DNA from: Oxalobacteraceae bacterium OTU3CINTB1
GTDB taxonomy: Bacteria; Pseudomonadota; Gammaproteobacteria; Burkholderiales; Burkholderiaceae_D
Reading direction: 5' to 3'
DNA: 64,000 bases
Assembly (NCBI GenBank): GCA_024123955.1
Contig: CP099652.1
Location: 620,001 to 684,000, forward strand
The notes beneath the pieces were generated by a model. The model did no database searches, was not told the origin of the DNA, and saw nothing but the letters and a program-made list of their open reading frames with translations. Positions 18,687 through 28,869 of this stretch are shown in pieces (position 1 is the first letter of the stretch; the number at the start of each line of letters is the position of its first letter). The translations under genes and the position numbers were made by a program.

Positions 18687-20018
18687 TTAGACAGCACCAT
18701 AGCGACTTACGTTTTGCGGATTTCCGCCGCAAGCCTGACCCGGAGATGGACTCCTGCTTGCATTTAAAAATTTCATGACCTCGTCCATTGCTCCTGACTT
18801 TCGAAGCGCTTGATGAGTGTGCGAGGCGTTCATCCAATTTCCAACCTTGTACTTCATTTTCTTCCATGCCCGAGCGGACGCCATTTTTGCAAGGACGCCG
18901 TCCAGTAGCATTCGGGGACAGTGCTGGTAGCGACTGGCACTATTGCGGACGACGATTGGACGCAAGATAATCCATTCGTCGTCTGTCAGGTCCAGCGACC
19001 CATCTGGGTGCGTGGGTACAGGTGCCGAACTTACTAGCTGCCGGCCAGGATGTTCTTTAGCTAGAAACCGAGGCTTGTGATGCGCGACAATCAGTGGCAT
19101 CGGCGCCATGTTAGCGATGGGTGATTCTTGCGGCACTATCGTAATGAGCATGCACTTAGTGACGAAGAAATCATCGCCGTTGCGAACGCCATCAACCGTG
19201 GCCGAGATTGTTGCTCGTGGCATCGACAGACCGATTACACCGCGGGCAGCAAACTCGTGAACGCTTCCTGCCATGTGGTAGGCACTCTGGTGCGACTGCA
19301 TCCACTTAAGGCGCGGCTCCCATGGTGCGAATCGGCGAGAATTCGCTTCCGTTGCCCATGTTGCTAGCATTGTCAGCGCTGGTTCCGGGGCACCAAACTC
19401 AATAAAACATGTCTGGTCAAGCGCATGCGGGCGGAACATGGTGTCGAGGAGGTACCTACACGGGGTGAAGAGCGTACGCATTAAGACTAAAGCGGGAATG
19501 ACGTATCGAACCGAGTTCACAGTTGTTTCGAATACGAGGTGCTGTCCTCGGCTATGAGGGCTCGCCTGCAGCCCGAATGCTTCTAAATAGTCATTCTCTG
19601 CTTGGGCGCTGTGACGCAAGCACGCTAGCGCCATTGTGATGCGCATTCGCGTCGAGGCGGCTGATGGCGTGCCCCGATTAAATGCTTTGAAGCTTGGCAG
19701 CTGTTGGGCCCGCAGCGAAGCGTCCACTACGTTTATCGCACCTGTGGCCAAATTTATACCCGTTACCCATTCCATAATTTGCCTCGTAAGAATCTCGTCT
19801 CGACGTATAGGTCGACGATTTATTCTTCGCCGGTGAGTTGCAACGACCTGAAACTCACCAACGGTAACGAAAGCGTCATTTTTTGAAAACTCAAGCTGTT
19901 TTTCGTTCTTTGTACCCTTTCTTCCATGAAAGTAGGGCAAGATTCTGCAGTAGATTAAACAGGAGATAAGATGGCCCGCATTCGCACTGTCGAAATTTCG
20001 AACTTTCGTTCGATTCAA
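18687..20018 (-). CDS. Unknown protein with IS5-type (DUF4096-like) C-terminal motif
   Basis: Up to 443 aa; the real start is probably downstream of 20018, because that region overlaps the ribosome site of the opposite-strand gene at 19971. Near the C-terminus, LDLTDDEWIILRPIVV and the following ~60 residues resemble the HTH domain (DUF4096) that begins IS5-type transposases. The middle contains VRYVIPALVLMRTLF and MFRPHALDQ, faintly like part of TnsE. No DDE catalytic triad is visible. It may be an accessory or targeting factor of the Tn7-like element; this is a guess from context. Confidence 0.5.
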   Translation of the reverse strand: MNRTKVRNFDSANAGHLISCLIYCRILPYFHGRKGTKNEKQLEFSKNDAFVTVGEFQVVATHRRRINRRPIRRDEILTRQIMEWVTGINLATGAINVVDASLRAQQLPSFKAFNRGTPSAASTRMRITMALACLRHSAQAENDYLEAFGLQASPHSRGQHLVFETTVNSVRYVIPALVLMRTLFTPCRYLLDTMFRPHALDQTCFIEFGAPEPALTMLATWATEANSRRFAPWEPRLKWMQSHQSAYHMAGSVHEFAARGVIGLSMPRATISATVDGVRNGDDFFVTKCMLITIVPQESPIANMAPMPLIVAHHKPRFLAKEHPGRQLVSSAPVPTHPDGSLDLTDDEWIILRPIVVRNSASRYQHCPRMLLDGVLAKMASARAWKKMKYKVGNWMNASHTHQALRKSGAMDEVMKFLNASRSPSPGQACGGNPQNVSRYGAV

Positions 20019-21701
20019 TCGCTGAGCTGGCTGCTGTCACCGGGCTTAAATTGTCTAATCGGCCCCGGTGATGCCGGGAAGTCCACCGTGCTAGATGCAA
20101 TCGACTTCGCCGTGGGTGCCAGGCGAAATCTGACCTTTGCGGATACTGACTTTCATGGGCTGCAGGTTGCGAACCCCATCGTGATTTCCGTCACCCTTGG
20201 AGAATTGCCCAACTCGCTCATGAACGTTGACGCATACGGTGATTTTCTGCGCGGGTACGATTTAGGCAGCGGCAAACTAGAGGACGAGCCTCGAAAGAGT
20301 CTGGAAACGGTACTGACAGTACGGCTTACGGTCACCAGCGACCTTGAGCCCGCGTGGACGCTGTTCTCGGAACGCGCATCAGCTCAAGGACTTGAACGCG
20401 GGCTTGCCTGGAAGGACCGGGTCGCGATTGCGCCCGCGCGCATAGGCAACAACGCAAGCATCAATTTATCCTGGGCTAAGGGCTCGGTGTTGAACAAGCT
20501 GTCTGAGGAGCGGCCAGAGATGGCATTGGAATTGGCAAATGCCGCGAGAGAAGCGCGAGCGCACGTCGGCGATAAAGCGTCAGTCCAGTTGGCTGGAACG
20601 CTCGCAACCGTGACGACCACTGCTAGGAATTTAGGTGTGCCGGTTGGGGACGGTGCTCTGGCCATGCTTGATGCGCATGCCGTGTCCATTAACGACGGCG
20701 CAATCGCCCTGCATAACCAGGCAGGCATCCCATTGCGTTCGCTGGGTACGGGTTCAACCCGACTGCTCATTGCGGGGCTGCAGCGTGAGGCTGCCGAGTC
20801 GGCAACCACAGTCTTGATGGATGAAATCGAATATGGTTTAGAACCTCACCGATTGATGCGGTTGCTCGATTCGCTCGGCGCGAAGTCCGAGCCACCTCCG
20901 CTGCAGGTCGTAATGTCAACCCATTCGCCGGTGGCACTTCGGGAACTAAGTGGTCATCAAATTTTCGTCACGCGAAAGGGGCCAGTCGCCCATCAGATTT
21001 GTGTGGCCGGGATAGGTGATGACATTCAAAGTCTGCTTCGTAAGGACCCTGAAATTTTCCTCGCGAAGTCTATCTTGGTCTGTGAAGGCGCCAGCGAAGT
21101 CGGCCTTGTTCGAGGATACGACCAATATTGGACTGAGCTTGAGGCGGCTTCTATGCTCGCCAACGGTTGGGCTTACGCCGATGTTGGTGGTGGAGACCCG
21201 GAACGATGTTATCGCCGTGCTAAGGCGCTTCTTGACCTCGGCTACAAGGTAGTAGTTTTCATTGACGCTGACAAAGCACCCGTGAAAGAGCTGGTCGATG
21301 GTTTTCACGCGGCAGGTGGTTCAACTTTCACGTGGCGCGCTAGCCGAGCCTTGGAGGACGAGATTTTCTTGAGCTGCGATGATGCCACGATAAACGACTT
21401 GCTAAATTTAGCACTGGAACTGGAGCCAGACCGCGTCGACGTAAACATCATGTCGGAATCAGGCGGCAAAAAAGACCTAGGCTTAGTACAAGCCGAGTAT
21501 GCTTTTGGAGGACAGAAGTATTCGCCTGAAACCCGTGCAATACTCGGTCGAGCTGCGCGAAAACGAAAAAAAGGGTGGTTCAAGTCCGTCACGGCATATC
21601 AGCATATTGCCAAAGTCCTGCTCGGACCAAACCATACCAGGTCGGAAGCTGGCTTCCAGCTGAAAGTCAACGAGCTGTATGCCTTAACACATGCCGCCTG
21701 A
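19971..21701 (+). CDS. gajA: GajA-like OLD-family ATPase/TOPRIM nuclease (Gabija-like)
   Basis: A 576-aa protein, close to the usual GajA length. The N-terminal ABC-type ATPase has Walker A (IGPGDAGKSTVL, residue ~32), signature region SLGTGSTRLLIAG, Walker B (VLMDEIEYGLEPH, ~281) and the His loop STHSPVAL. The C-terminal half is a TOPRIM domain (VCEGASEVGLVRG, Glu ~370; VVFIDADK, DxD ~429). In Gabija, GajA is a DNA-nicking nuclease controlled by nucleotide levels and works with the helicase GajB. AGGAG lies 5 bases before the ATG. The 3' end overlaps the helicase gene by 11 bases. Confidence 0.8.
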   Translation: MARIRTVEISNFRSIQSLSWLLSPGLNCLIGPGDAGKSTVLDAIDFAVGARRNLTFADTDFHGLQVANPIVISVTLGELPNSLMNVDAYGDFLRGYDLGSGKLEDEPRKSLETVLTVRLTVTSDLEPAWTLFSERASAQGLERGLAWKDRVAIAPARIGNNASINLSWAKGSVLNKLSEERPEMALELANAAREARAHVGDKASVQLAGTLATVTTTARNLGVPVGDGALAMLDAHAVSINDGAIALHNQAGIPLRSLGTGSTRLLIAGLQREAAESATTVLMDEIEYGLEPHRLMRLLDSLGAKSEPPPLQVVMSTHSPVALRELSGHQIFVTRKGPVAHQICVAGIGDDIQSLLRKDPEIFLAKSILVCEGASEVGLVRGYDQYWTELEAASMLANGWAYADVGGGDPERCYRRAKALLDLGYKVVVFIDADKAPVKELVDGFHAAGGSTFTWRASRALEDEIFLSCDDATINDLLNLALELEPDRVDVNIMSESGGKKDLGLVQAEYAFGGQKYSPETRAILGRAARKRKKGWFKSVTAYQHIAKVLLGPNHTRSEAGFQLKVNELYALTHAA

Positions 21702-23105
21702 AATCGACTTGTCCTCGATTCGGCGTGGAGCCGTGACCGCGCCTGCTGGCTGCGGAAAGACACAGCTTATTGCTGACACGCTTGCTGGGCACAAGGGCGA
21801 CAAGCCTATCCTCATTCTTACCCACACGAACTCTGGAGTCGGTGCCTTGAAGGCACGACTGCAGAAGGCCCGTGTCCACGCTTCATCGTTCAAGGTCTCA
21901 ACAATTGATGCGTTCTGCATCAGACTTATTGGCCGCTTTCCATCGCGCAGTGGTCATGACCCGAAAATCCTCGAACTAGCGGCGCCTAAAACAGACTATC
22001 CCGCGATTCGTGCGGCGGCGGGCAAATTGATTCAAGCGGGGCACCTTGACGGTATTCTTGCTGCGTCGTATGCAAGCCTAATCGTCGACGAGTATCAAGA
22101 TTGCGATTTGCAACAGCATGCAATTGTCGACGCGTTGGCAGCGACCCTGCATACTTGTGTCCTCGGTGACCCTATGCAAGCTATTTTCAACTTCGCGGGC
22201 CCCGTCGTTCATTGGGAAGGGGATGTTCTCTCTCGCTTTCCATCAGCTGGTCATCTTGCAACTCCCTGGCGTTGGCGCAACGCTGGAACAGAACCGCTTG
22301 GGCTGTGGCTCCTCGAGGCACGCCAAGCCCTAGCGCGCGGTATGCCAATCGACTTAAAAACCGCTCCAAGGGAAGTCGAGTGGGTTCCGGTCAGCGTTGC
22401 GGATGCAATTCAAAGGCGCATGAGCGCCGCGTTAACGCGTCCCGTGTCCAAGGACGGCGATGTTCTGATAATTGGTAAGAGCGCGAATCGAAGCCAGCGA
22501 CACGATATCGCCAGCAAGACACCTGGTGCGACCGTCGTGGAGGCTGTCGACATCGACACATTGACTCAATTCGGAGCACGCTTCAGTCCGTCAATGGGTG
22601 ACGCCGTCGGCAACCTACTTGCGTTGCCGGTGAGCTGATGACTGGTGTCGGCGCGTCGGTTTTGCTGAAACGTCTCGAAACGCTCAAGGCGGGACGAGCG
22701 CGAACGCCGCCTACGAGTGCCGAGCAAGCAGCATTGAACCTCGAACTTGTGCCGAACTGGACGACAGCGGAGGCTCTGCTCTTAGCGCTTACCGTGCAGG
22801 AAGGCGCTCGGGTGTATCGGCCGGAAATTTACAATTGCTGCCTATCGGCTATGCAGTCTGCCGCCACAGGAAGCTGCACCTTTGATGAAGCGACGAAGCA
22901 AATTCGCGAACGAAATCGGCATTTAGGTAGACGGATTGCGCGACGCGCGGTGGGAAGCACACTCCTATTGAAGGGGCTTGAATCCGAGGTCTGCGTCATC
23001 TTGCATCCCGAGGAAATGAATGCTTGCAACCTCTACGTTGCCCTAACCCGTGGCGCAAAAAAGATTGTCGTTTGCTCGGCTTCACACATTTTGAATACTA
23101 AGTGA
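21691..23105 (+). pseudogene. gajB: GajB-like UvrD helicase, split by a -1 frameshift near 22,626
   Basis: Two frames meet: 21691-22638 (315 aa) and 22638-23105 (155 aa), sharing an ATGA. The first holds Walker A (APAGCGKTQLIAD), Walker B (LIVDEYQDCD) and motif III (VLGDPMQAIFNF). The second holds the late helicase motifs (STLLLKGLESEVCVI; NLYVALTRGAKKIVV). Neither is a whole helicase; together they are about 470 aa, GajB-like. Reading the second frame just upstream of its ATG gives AGEL-MTGVGA, so a lost base at TTG(G)CC would explain the break. Whether translation reinitiates at ATGA and makes a two-piece enzyme is unknown. Confidence 0.75.
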
Positions 23106-23299
23106 GCAGCCGGACTTCCGTTTGCAGAGGCGCTCGTCTTCGACGTCGTTTTATGCGTCACGCATATCTCAAAAATTTATCGCTTTTTCGCATTGCCTTA
23201 GCGCACGTTGTCGTGCAAAGTGGCTACGCGCCAGCGTGGACCTGCATCGTTCAGGAATCTCCACACCCGTGGTACAAAAACTAGAAAAAGGGAAAAGCT

Positions 23300-26200
23300 A
23301 TGGCATTTATGAATCATTTGTCCGTCCGAGTTCCCTGGCACGACGACCAGTGGCAGGGGACGGTGTGCAAGAAGCCTCGAGAAAATGCGGCGTGCATAGC
23401 TCTTCCCGAAATCGCAGCCAAGAAAATGGACGACGCCGAGGAATGCGTTGCCGGGCGCCGCTTCGATGAATTAACGGAGGCAGAATTGCCACCCTGCGTC
23501 CGGGAGCGTGTCTCGTTCATGGCGCCATTCGCGTTGCGCAGAGATTTCGTTCATCCCTATAAAAGAAGCGCAACACCGGAGCATCGCGACCTGAAGACGA
23601 TGACACAGCAACAGCCTGCCTTCTCAGCTACATGCATCCCGTTTAAATGGATGCGCCGCGAGCATGCAGATTCATTCGCTGCGTCACGGCATCTCGACTT
23701 TGACCCAGGGCGGGAACCCACGGAGCCTGATTGGCTGGTCCATAGCGGTTGGATTCAAAACGGGCGCAATCAAAAGGCCATGCTTGACGGCTTTTTCTCT
23801 GGAATCAAACCAGAAGATTCCTTGTGCTTTTTTTATGCTAAACAAACTCCTTTTTCAGAGGATGCGCGCCGGGTTATCGTAGGTGTTGGTCGCGTCAAAC
23901 GGGTTGGGAAACCACTGCAGTACGAGCGCGAGGGACGTACCGCTGATGCCGATACATCGTACGTCTGGGACGTGACCATTGAACATTCGATTCGGCCGAC
24001 CGATGGAGACGGCTTCCTGCTCCCCTATGCGGAGTTGGTGGCAGCGCAGAACCTTGGTGCGGTCATCGACTGGGACAAGTGCCTTGCATTCTCACCTGAA
24101 GGATTAACTTCAGAATTCTCGTACGCCGCCGAGCATGTGAGCCACGATGGAGCTATCTCCGCATTACTGGAATGTAAGCATGCGTTGGAAGCGGCTCGAG
24201 CTGTTCTTGTCGAAGGGGATGGCATTCCGAAGGCACTCCGATGGATTGATTCTCGCATATCTGAACTGTGGAATTTGCGGGGCGCTTACCCTGGGCTTGG
24301 CGCTGCGTTGACTGCTTTAGGTGTGCTACACGGGAACTTCCTGGCTTTGTACCTCGCTGAGCAGCTGGGCGATAACGAAGACCCATGGCCGCTCGTAGAC
24401 AAGGTGATGCGTAATCCAACTTCTATGCCTCCGACACTTCAAGCGATAGTGACGAGTGACCTCACAGCGGTGTGGAAGAGTTTGAAGCCGAAGCGGCTGG
24501 AGCTGCTCAAGCTTCTGGCGCGCTTTGCACTGACCAACGAGCAAGCCGAACGTTTCTTCCATTCGGCAGTTCGGAGCGCGTCGGGTCTTGATTATGTCGA
24601 TGAGCAGTTGCTAGAAAACCCGTACGTCATCTATGAAGGCGACAGGTTTTCTTCCCCGGCGTCCGATGAGCACACACTTGAGCGAGTAACGCTAGCGACA
24701 ATCGACAGGGGAGCGTTTCCTGCAGAAGCGGTGGCCTTGAAGCACCCCCTGCCGGAACCTTCGCGCATGACTGGTGCATTGGACAAACGCCGAATCCGGG
24801 CGCAGGTCATCGGTCAGCTCGAGCATGCGGCAGAGTCTGGCGGCCATACGATGCTACCAGAGGAGATGGTAATTCTAGGCATACGAAGCGCGAAACTTGA
24901 ACCGCCTTGTCCCGCCTCGGAGGACGTGATACAGGCCGTCGCTGAATACTTTCCATACGAAGTCTTTCCCGTAACTTTGAAGGGCGGAAAGCCCGCGTTA
25001 CAGCTTCAGCGTTACGTAGCCTCGAAGAAAATGCTGTCGAAGGAGATTCACAACCGGGCTCTTGTTGGTAAACGATTCGACATTCAGAACGATTGGAGAG
25101 CACGGCTCGATAACCTGCTGCCGCCACTCGATGGAGACGACAAAGATGAGGTGCGCGCACGGGAGGAGAAAGCCGCAGCGCTCGCAGAGCTGGCGGCCTC
25201 TCGCTTCTCAATTTTGATTGGTCCGGCCGGCGCCGGGAAGACCACGGTGCTAAAAGCACTCTGCGAGCATGAGGCTATTGCGAAACAAGGGGTGCTTTTA
25301 TTGGCGCCGACAGGTAAAGCCCGAGTTCAGCTTAGTCAGAAATCTGGGCAGGATGCCTCGACCCTCGCGCAATTCCTGTTGGGATGCGGCGGGCGGTTTG
25401 ACAGTAAAACAGGCACCTACAAGCCCGTCGCGGGCTCTCCCTACGATGGCTGCAAGACAGTCATCGTTGATGAAGCTTCGATGCTGACAGAAGATATGCT
25501 GCATGCACTTTTCGACGCCATCAAAGGAACCGTTGAAAGAATTATCCTGGTAGGCGACCCAAGGCAATTGCCGCCAATTGGCGCCGGAAAGCCGTTCTTC
25601 GACGCCGTCACCCATCTCACCCCAAAGGAAGGCATCCGGTTTCCGCGGGTGGGGAGAGGGTACGCAGAGTTGACCATCCAGCGTCGCCACAAGGCCACTG
25701 GCGAGACGGACAGCTTCCCCCTCGACCTGCAATTGGCGAACTGGTTCAGTGGGCGGCCGTTGGCGCCGGGTGAAGACGAAGTCTGGTCGATACTTGGGGG
25801 CGCTGGTGACTCGACCGGGCGGGTGATGACCTATCGGTGGGACTCGGTTGAAGAACTGCGCACGACGATGTTGAATTGCTTGTGCAAGGAACTGAACCTA
25901 AAGGGAGTAGACGACCAGAAAGGGTTTGCCCTCAGCTATGGAGGTGCCGCGAAAAACGATTACGTTCGCTTCGATGTGGGCGCTGCGGCACGTGTCGACG
26001 ACTGGCAGGTGTTGACTCCACTGCGCAATGATGTATTTGGCGCAAAGGACATCAACCGCCTGCTGCACCGTACTTTTCGCAGGGATGCGATTGCTTGGGC
26101 AAACAATGGCAAGCGTGGCGGCGCCAGGACGACTGCGCCCAGAGGGATGGAAGAGATTGTCTACGGAGACAAGGTCATCAACGTTCGAAATCACAAGCGC

Positions 26201-27067
26201 AAGTATGTAAATCCGATTGATAGGGCACTTCAGTACATCGCCAATGGCGAAATTGGCGTCGTTGAAGGTGAGATAGCTGCGAGTGGTTCGTCCAACGAGC
26301 CGCAGCGAACAAAGGTTGAATTCACTTCGCAGCAAGGATTCGTTTACAACTATTGGAAGTCAGATTTCGATGCTGATAGGGGCGCGTCTCTTGAACTTGC
26401 TTTTGCCGTTACTGTTCACAAGGCGCAGGGAAGCGAGTTTGAGACCACCATCCTCGTGCTGCCTAAGAAGAGCCGGCTGATTAGCCGCGAAATGCTCTAC
26501 ACAGCCCTAACGCGCCAGAAACGACGTGTAGTCATTTTGCACCAGGGCGAGTTGGCTGACCTGCAGCAGTTAGCAACTGACGACAATGCGGTCATTCCTG
26601 CACGCTTTACTAACCTGTTCGAGAAGGAAGCTCCTGACCTGCTTCCCGCACCGATACAGGTTGGTGGCAAGTGGCTAGATGAGAAGTTAATTCACCGGTC
26701 CAGGCGAGGGACGTTGCTGCGGTCTAAGTCGGAAGTCATTATCGACGATGCCCTCGCTGCGCACGACATTGATGCTGCCTACGAGGTTCGATTTTATGGA
26801 ATCGACGGGAAAGGGTACCGCCTTCCGGACTTTACAATCGAGGACCGTTCACTTGGGACGACCATTCTCTGGGAGCACTGCGGAATGCTTGCAGATGCGG
26901 GGTACGCCGAGCGATGGGAAAAAAAGCTGGAATGGTATCGACAAAATGGCGTCAAATTACTTTCTGAAGGTGGCGGTGAAAGAGCGTCTTTGGTGGTGAC
27001 GATGGATGACGAACGCGGGGGAATCGACGGAAAAGCAATCGACGAGCTCATTGAGCAAATATTTTGA
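23300..27067 (+). CDS. RecD-like ATP-dependent helicase with C-terminal PD-(D/E)XK-like nuclease domain
   Basis: A 1255-aa protein. The N-terminal ~600 residues are a distinct domain (SVRVPWHDDQWQGTVC, then SLCFFYAKQTPF and VIVGVGRVKRVG). From about residue 635 comes a superfamily 1 RecD-type helicase: Walker A IGPAGAGKTTVLKAL, Walker B IVDEASML, GDPRQLPPIGAG, motif V VHKAQGSEFETTIL, motif VI YTALTRQKRRVVI. The C-terminal ~110 residues look like a nuclease: SEVIIDDAL, then YRLPDFTIED and ILWEHCGMLADAGYAERWE. Such fusions occur in defence islands; I know no experimental name for this one. A HEPN gene follows 57 bases downstream. Confidence 0.8.
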   Translation: MAFMNHLSVRVPWHDDQWQGTVCKKPRENAACIALPEIAAKKMDDAEECVAGRRFDELTEAELPPCVRERVSFMAPFALRRDFVHPYKRSATPEHRDLKTMTQQQPAFSATCIPFKWMRREHADSFAASRHLDFDPGREPTEPDWLVHSGWIQNGRNQKAMLDGFFSGIKPEDSLCFFYAKQTPFSEDARRVIVGVGRVKRVGKPLQYEREGRTADADTSYVWDVTIEHSIRPTDGDGFLLPYAELVAAQNLGAVIDWDKCLAFSPEGLTSEFSYAAEHVSHDGAISALLECKHALEAARAVLVEGDGIPKALRWIDSRISELWNLRGAYPGLGAALTALGVLHGNFLALYLAEQLGDNEDPWPLVDKVMRNPTSMPPTLQAIVTSDLTAVWKSLKPKRLELLKLLARFALTNEQAERFFHSAVRSASGLDYVDEQLLENPYVIYEGDRFSSPASDEHTLERVTLATIDRGAFPAEAVALKHPLPEPSRMTGALDKRRIRAQVIGQLEHAAESGGHTMLPEEMVILGIRSAKLEPPCPASEDVIQAVAEYFPYEVFPVTLKGGKPALQLQRYVASKKMLSKEIHNRALVGKRFDIQNDWRARLDNLLPPLDGDDKDEVRAREEKAAALAELAASRFSILIGPAGAGKTTVLKALCEHEAIAKQGVLLLAPTGKARVQLSQKSGQDASTLAQFLLGCGGRFDSKTGTYKPVAGSPYDGCKTVIVDEASMLTEDMLHALFDAIKGTVERIILVGDPRQLPPIGAGKPFFDAVTHLTPKEGIRFPRVGRGYAELTIQRRHKATGETDSFPLDLQLANWFSGRPLAPGEDEVWSILGGAGDSTGRVMTYRWDSVEELRTTMLNCLCKELNLKGVDDQKGFALSYGGAAKNDYVRFDVGAAARVDDWQVLTPLRNDVFGAKDINRLLHRTFRRDAIAWANNGKRGGARTTAPRGMEEIVYGDKVINVRNHKRKYVNPIDRALQYIANGEIGVVEGEIAASGSSNEPQRTKVEFTSQQGFVYNYWKSDFDADRGASLELAFAVTVHKAQGSEFETTILVLPKKSRLISREMLYTALTRQKRRVVILHQGELADLQQLATDDNAVIPARFTNLFEKEAPDLLPAPIQVGGKWLDEKLIHRSRRGTLLRSKSEVIIDDALAAHDIDAAYEVRFYGIDGKGYRLPDFTIEDRSLGTTILWEHCGMLADAGYAERWEKKLEWYRQNGVKLLSEGGGERASLVVTMDDERGGIDGKAIDELIEQIF

Positions 27068-27123
27068 TTTGCTGTTCGCGCGGCAGAGCTTGGCCTCTGT
27101 CGCTTTACTGACGAGAGAGCAAG

Positions 27124-27591
27124 ATGAATCGCGACCAATTAACCGCCGAAGTCGAACATTTGGCATTTGAATTTTTCTTTCGCTTCTCACGCTTCGAATT
27201 TGCGTTGAAGGAAAACTGCTACCTCGAAGACGAAAGAGAAGGTCGCCAGGCGAAGCCAGGCTGGTCAAAGTTCGAAAAAAGATTTGAGGAACACTACGTG
27301 CTATCGGATGCTGGCAAACATATTATTGAGCTATCGCCACAGCGCCAGGTCGTCGCCGCACACAGGGCTCTGAAGTTTGTTCCTGAGTCGTTCAATGACA
27401 ATCCATCGGACCTAAGCAAAGTGACCAGGCTGCTGAAAAACGTCAGGAATAACCTTTTCCACGGAGGGAAGCAAACACCTGTCGGCTGGGATAACCCCGC
27501 GCGGATTTCCCTACTACTCGCGGTGGGCATCGAACTGCTGGAAGAATTGGCGAAACTCGATTTCGAAGCCGACTATACGGGACGATACTAG
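27124..27591 (+). CDS. HEPN-domain-like protein
   Basis: A 155-aa, mostly helical protein with RNNLFHGGK at about residues 108-116, matching the R-x4-H motif of HEPN domains. The motif is preceded by a long helical region (EFFFRFSRFEFALKENC). Many HEPN proteins are ribonucleases used as toxins or phage-defence effectors; others are only regulatory. GAGAG before the ATG. It follows the RecD-like helicase-nuclease on the same strand and precedes an AlbA_2 gene, so the three may form one transcriptional unit. Confidence 0.68.
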   Translation: MNRDQLTAEVEHLAFEFFFRFSRFEFALKENCYLEDEREGRQAKPGWSKFEKRFEEHYVLSDAGKHIIELSPQRQVVAAHRALKFVPESFNDNPSDLSKVTRLLKNVRNNLFHGGKQTPVGWDNPARISLLLAVGIELLEELAKLDFEADYTGRY

Positions 27592-27665
27592 ATTAGTCGG
27601 CTGGCAACACATGGCCAACTCGGCTAATGTCGCCTCTTTCAACATCAAATTCTATCGGGTACAGG

Positions 27666-28832
27666 ATGACTCTTCCACGAGACTTGTCGGCAACTAATGA
27701 AGCACACTTCACAGCTCTTGTTGATGCCCAGGTGAGTGAGGGAACGTATCTTGATTTCAAGCGCGACTTGCCTTCGCGTGACGCACGAGGGACCAACGAC
27801 TTAATTGCGGACGTATCCGCCTTTGCGAATAGTTCAGGCGGTGACCTCCTTTACGGTATTGACGAAAACGGCGAAGGCCAAGCAGCCGCTGTCGTGCCGC
27901 AGCCTGGCAATATGGACGAGGAAGCACGGCGAATTCAGGATGTCTTAATGAATAACATCGAGCCACGCGTTCCGGGCATCCAGGTTCAGGCGGTAACTGT
28001 TGGGGGCGGATTTGTTTTGGTTATCCGCGTGCCTCAGAGTTGGGCCGGGCCACACCGAGTGAAGTCAAACCTGCACTTCTACATCCGAGAAAATGGACGC
28101 AAGCGTCCGCTGGACGTGCCGGAAGTAAGAGGGCTGTTCTTGCGTTCCGACCAACAGGCACAGCGTGTCCGAGACTTCCGCACTGAGCGACTCGGAAAGA
28201 TTTTATCGGGTGACGCTCCTCACCGCTTAGTACCTGGCGCCGCTCTTGTTGGCCATCTGGTGCCGACTCAGGCGGCGCTTGGAACTGTGGATGTTGACCC
28301 GATTGCCTACATGAGACAACGAAGGCTACCCGTGCTGGGAGCAACGATTCCCGGTTCGCGCATAAATGCTGACGGCGCCCTGGCGGTGCGAAATCCTAAC
28401 ATGGCCGGCACCTACGGATACTCTCAACTTTTCCGGAATGGGTATTTTGAAACGGTGAAGGTTTTTGAATTTACGGCGGAAGGGAAACCTCCACTGGGAA
28501 GCATCGCGTACGAAGAACAGTTCATCGCATTGCTTCGGCAACTCCGCGAAGAATATGCACAACTGGGTATTGGCACGGAAATGACTTGTATGGTTTCGAT
28601 ATTGGATGCTGACAGGGTAGAGTTGGGGCTTAACCGCTGGAATTACAACTTGGATGACCACCAAGGACATTTTGACCGCAGAACCTTGGTGCTGCCTGAT
28701 GTCCTGCTGCCAGCAGAGCTTGCACCGGAGCAGGCACTACGACCCATCTTCGATTTGGTGTGGCAGTCTGCAGGATTGGAGCGTTCTTTCAATTACAATG
28801 ATGCCGGCGAATGGGCGCCCGAGCGGCGTTAG
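27666..28832 (+). CDS. AlbA_2 (Schlafen-type) divergent AAA-4 domain protein
   Basis: About 388 aa. The N-terminal domain is a Schlafen AlbA_2 domain: EGTYLDFKRDLPSRD, then DVSAFANSSGGDLLYGID, VLVIRVPQSWAGPHRV and FYIRENGRKRPLDV. The C-terminal half is unassigned. I prefer the ATG at 27666 (MTLPRD) over 27627, since the conserved domain begins soon after it and the leader is Ser/Thr rich. AlbA_2 proteins are common in defence islands as nucleic-acid-binding or nuclease-like modules. It ends 37 bases from the convergent tniQ gene. Confidence 0.75.
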   Translation: MTLPRDLSATNEAHFTALVDAQVSEGTYLDFKRDLPSRDARGTNDLIADVSAFANSSGGDLLYGIDENGEGQAAAVVPQPGNMDEEARRIQDVLMNNIEPRVPGIQVQAVTVGGGFVLVIRVPQSWAGPHRVKSNLHFYIRENGRKRPLDVPEVRGLFLRSDQQAQRVRDFRTERLGKILSGDAPHRLVPGAALVGHLVPTQAALGTVDVDPIAYMRQRRLPVLGATIPGSRINADGALAVRNPNMAGTYGYSQLFRNGYFETVKVFEFTAEGKPPLGSIAYEEQFIALLRQLREEYAQLGIGTEMTCMVSILDADRVELGLNRWNYNLDDHQGHFDRRTLVLPDVLLPAELAPEQALRPIFDLVWQSAGLERSFNYNDAGEWAPERR

Positions 28833-28869
28833 GGCATAGCTGCCTTTTCGGGCTAGAACTAAGCTACGC

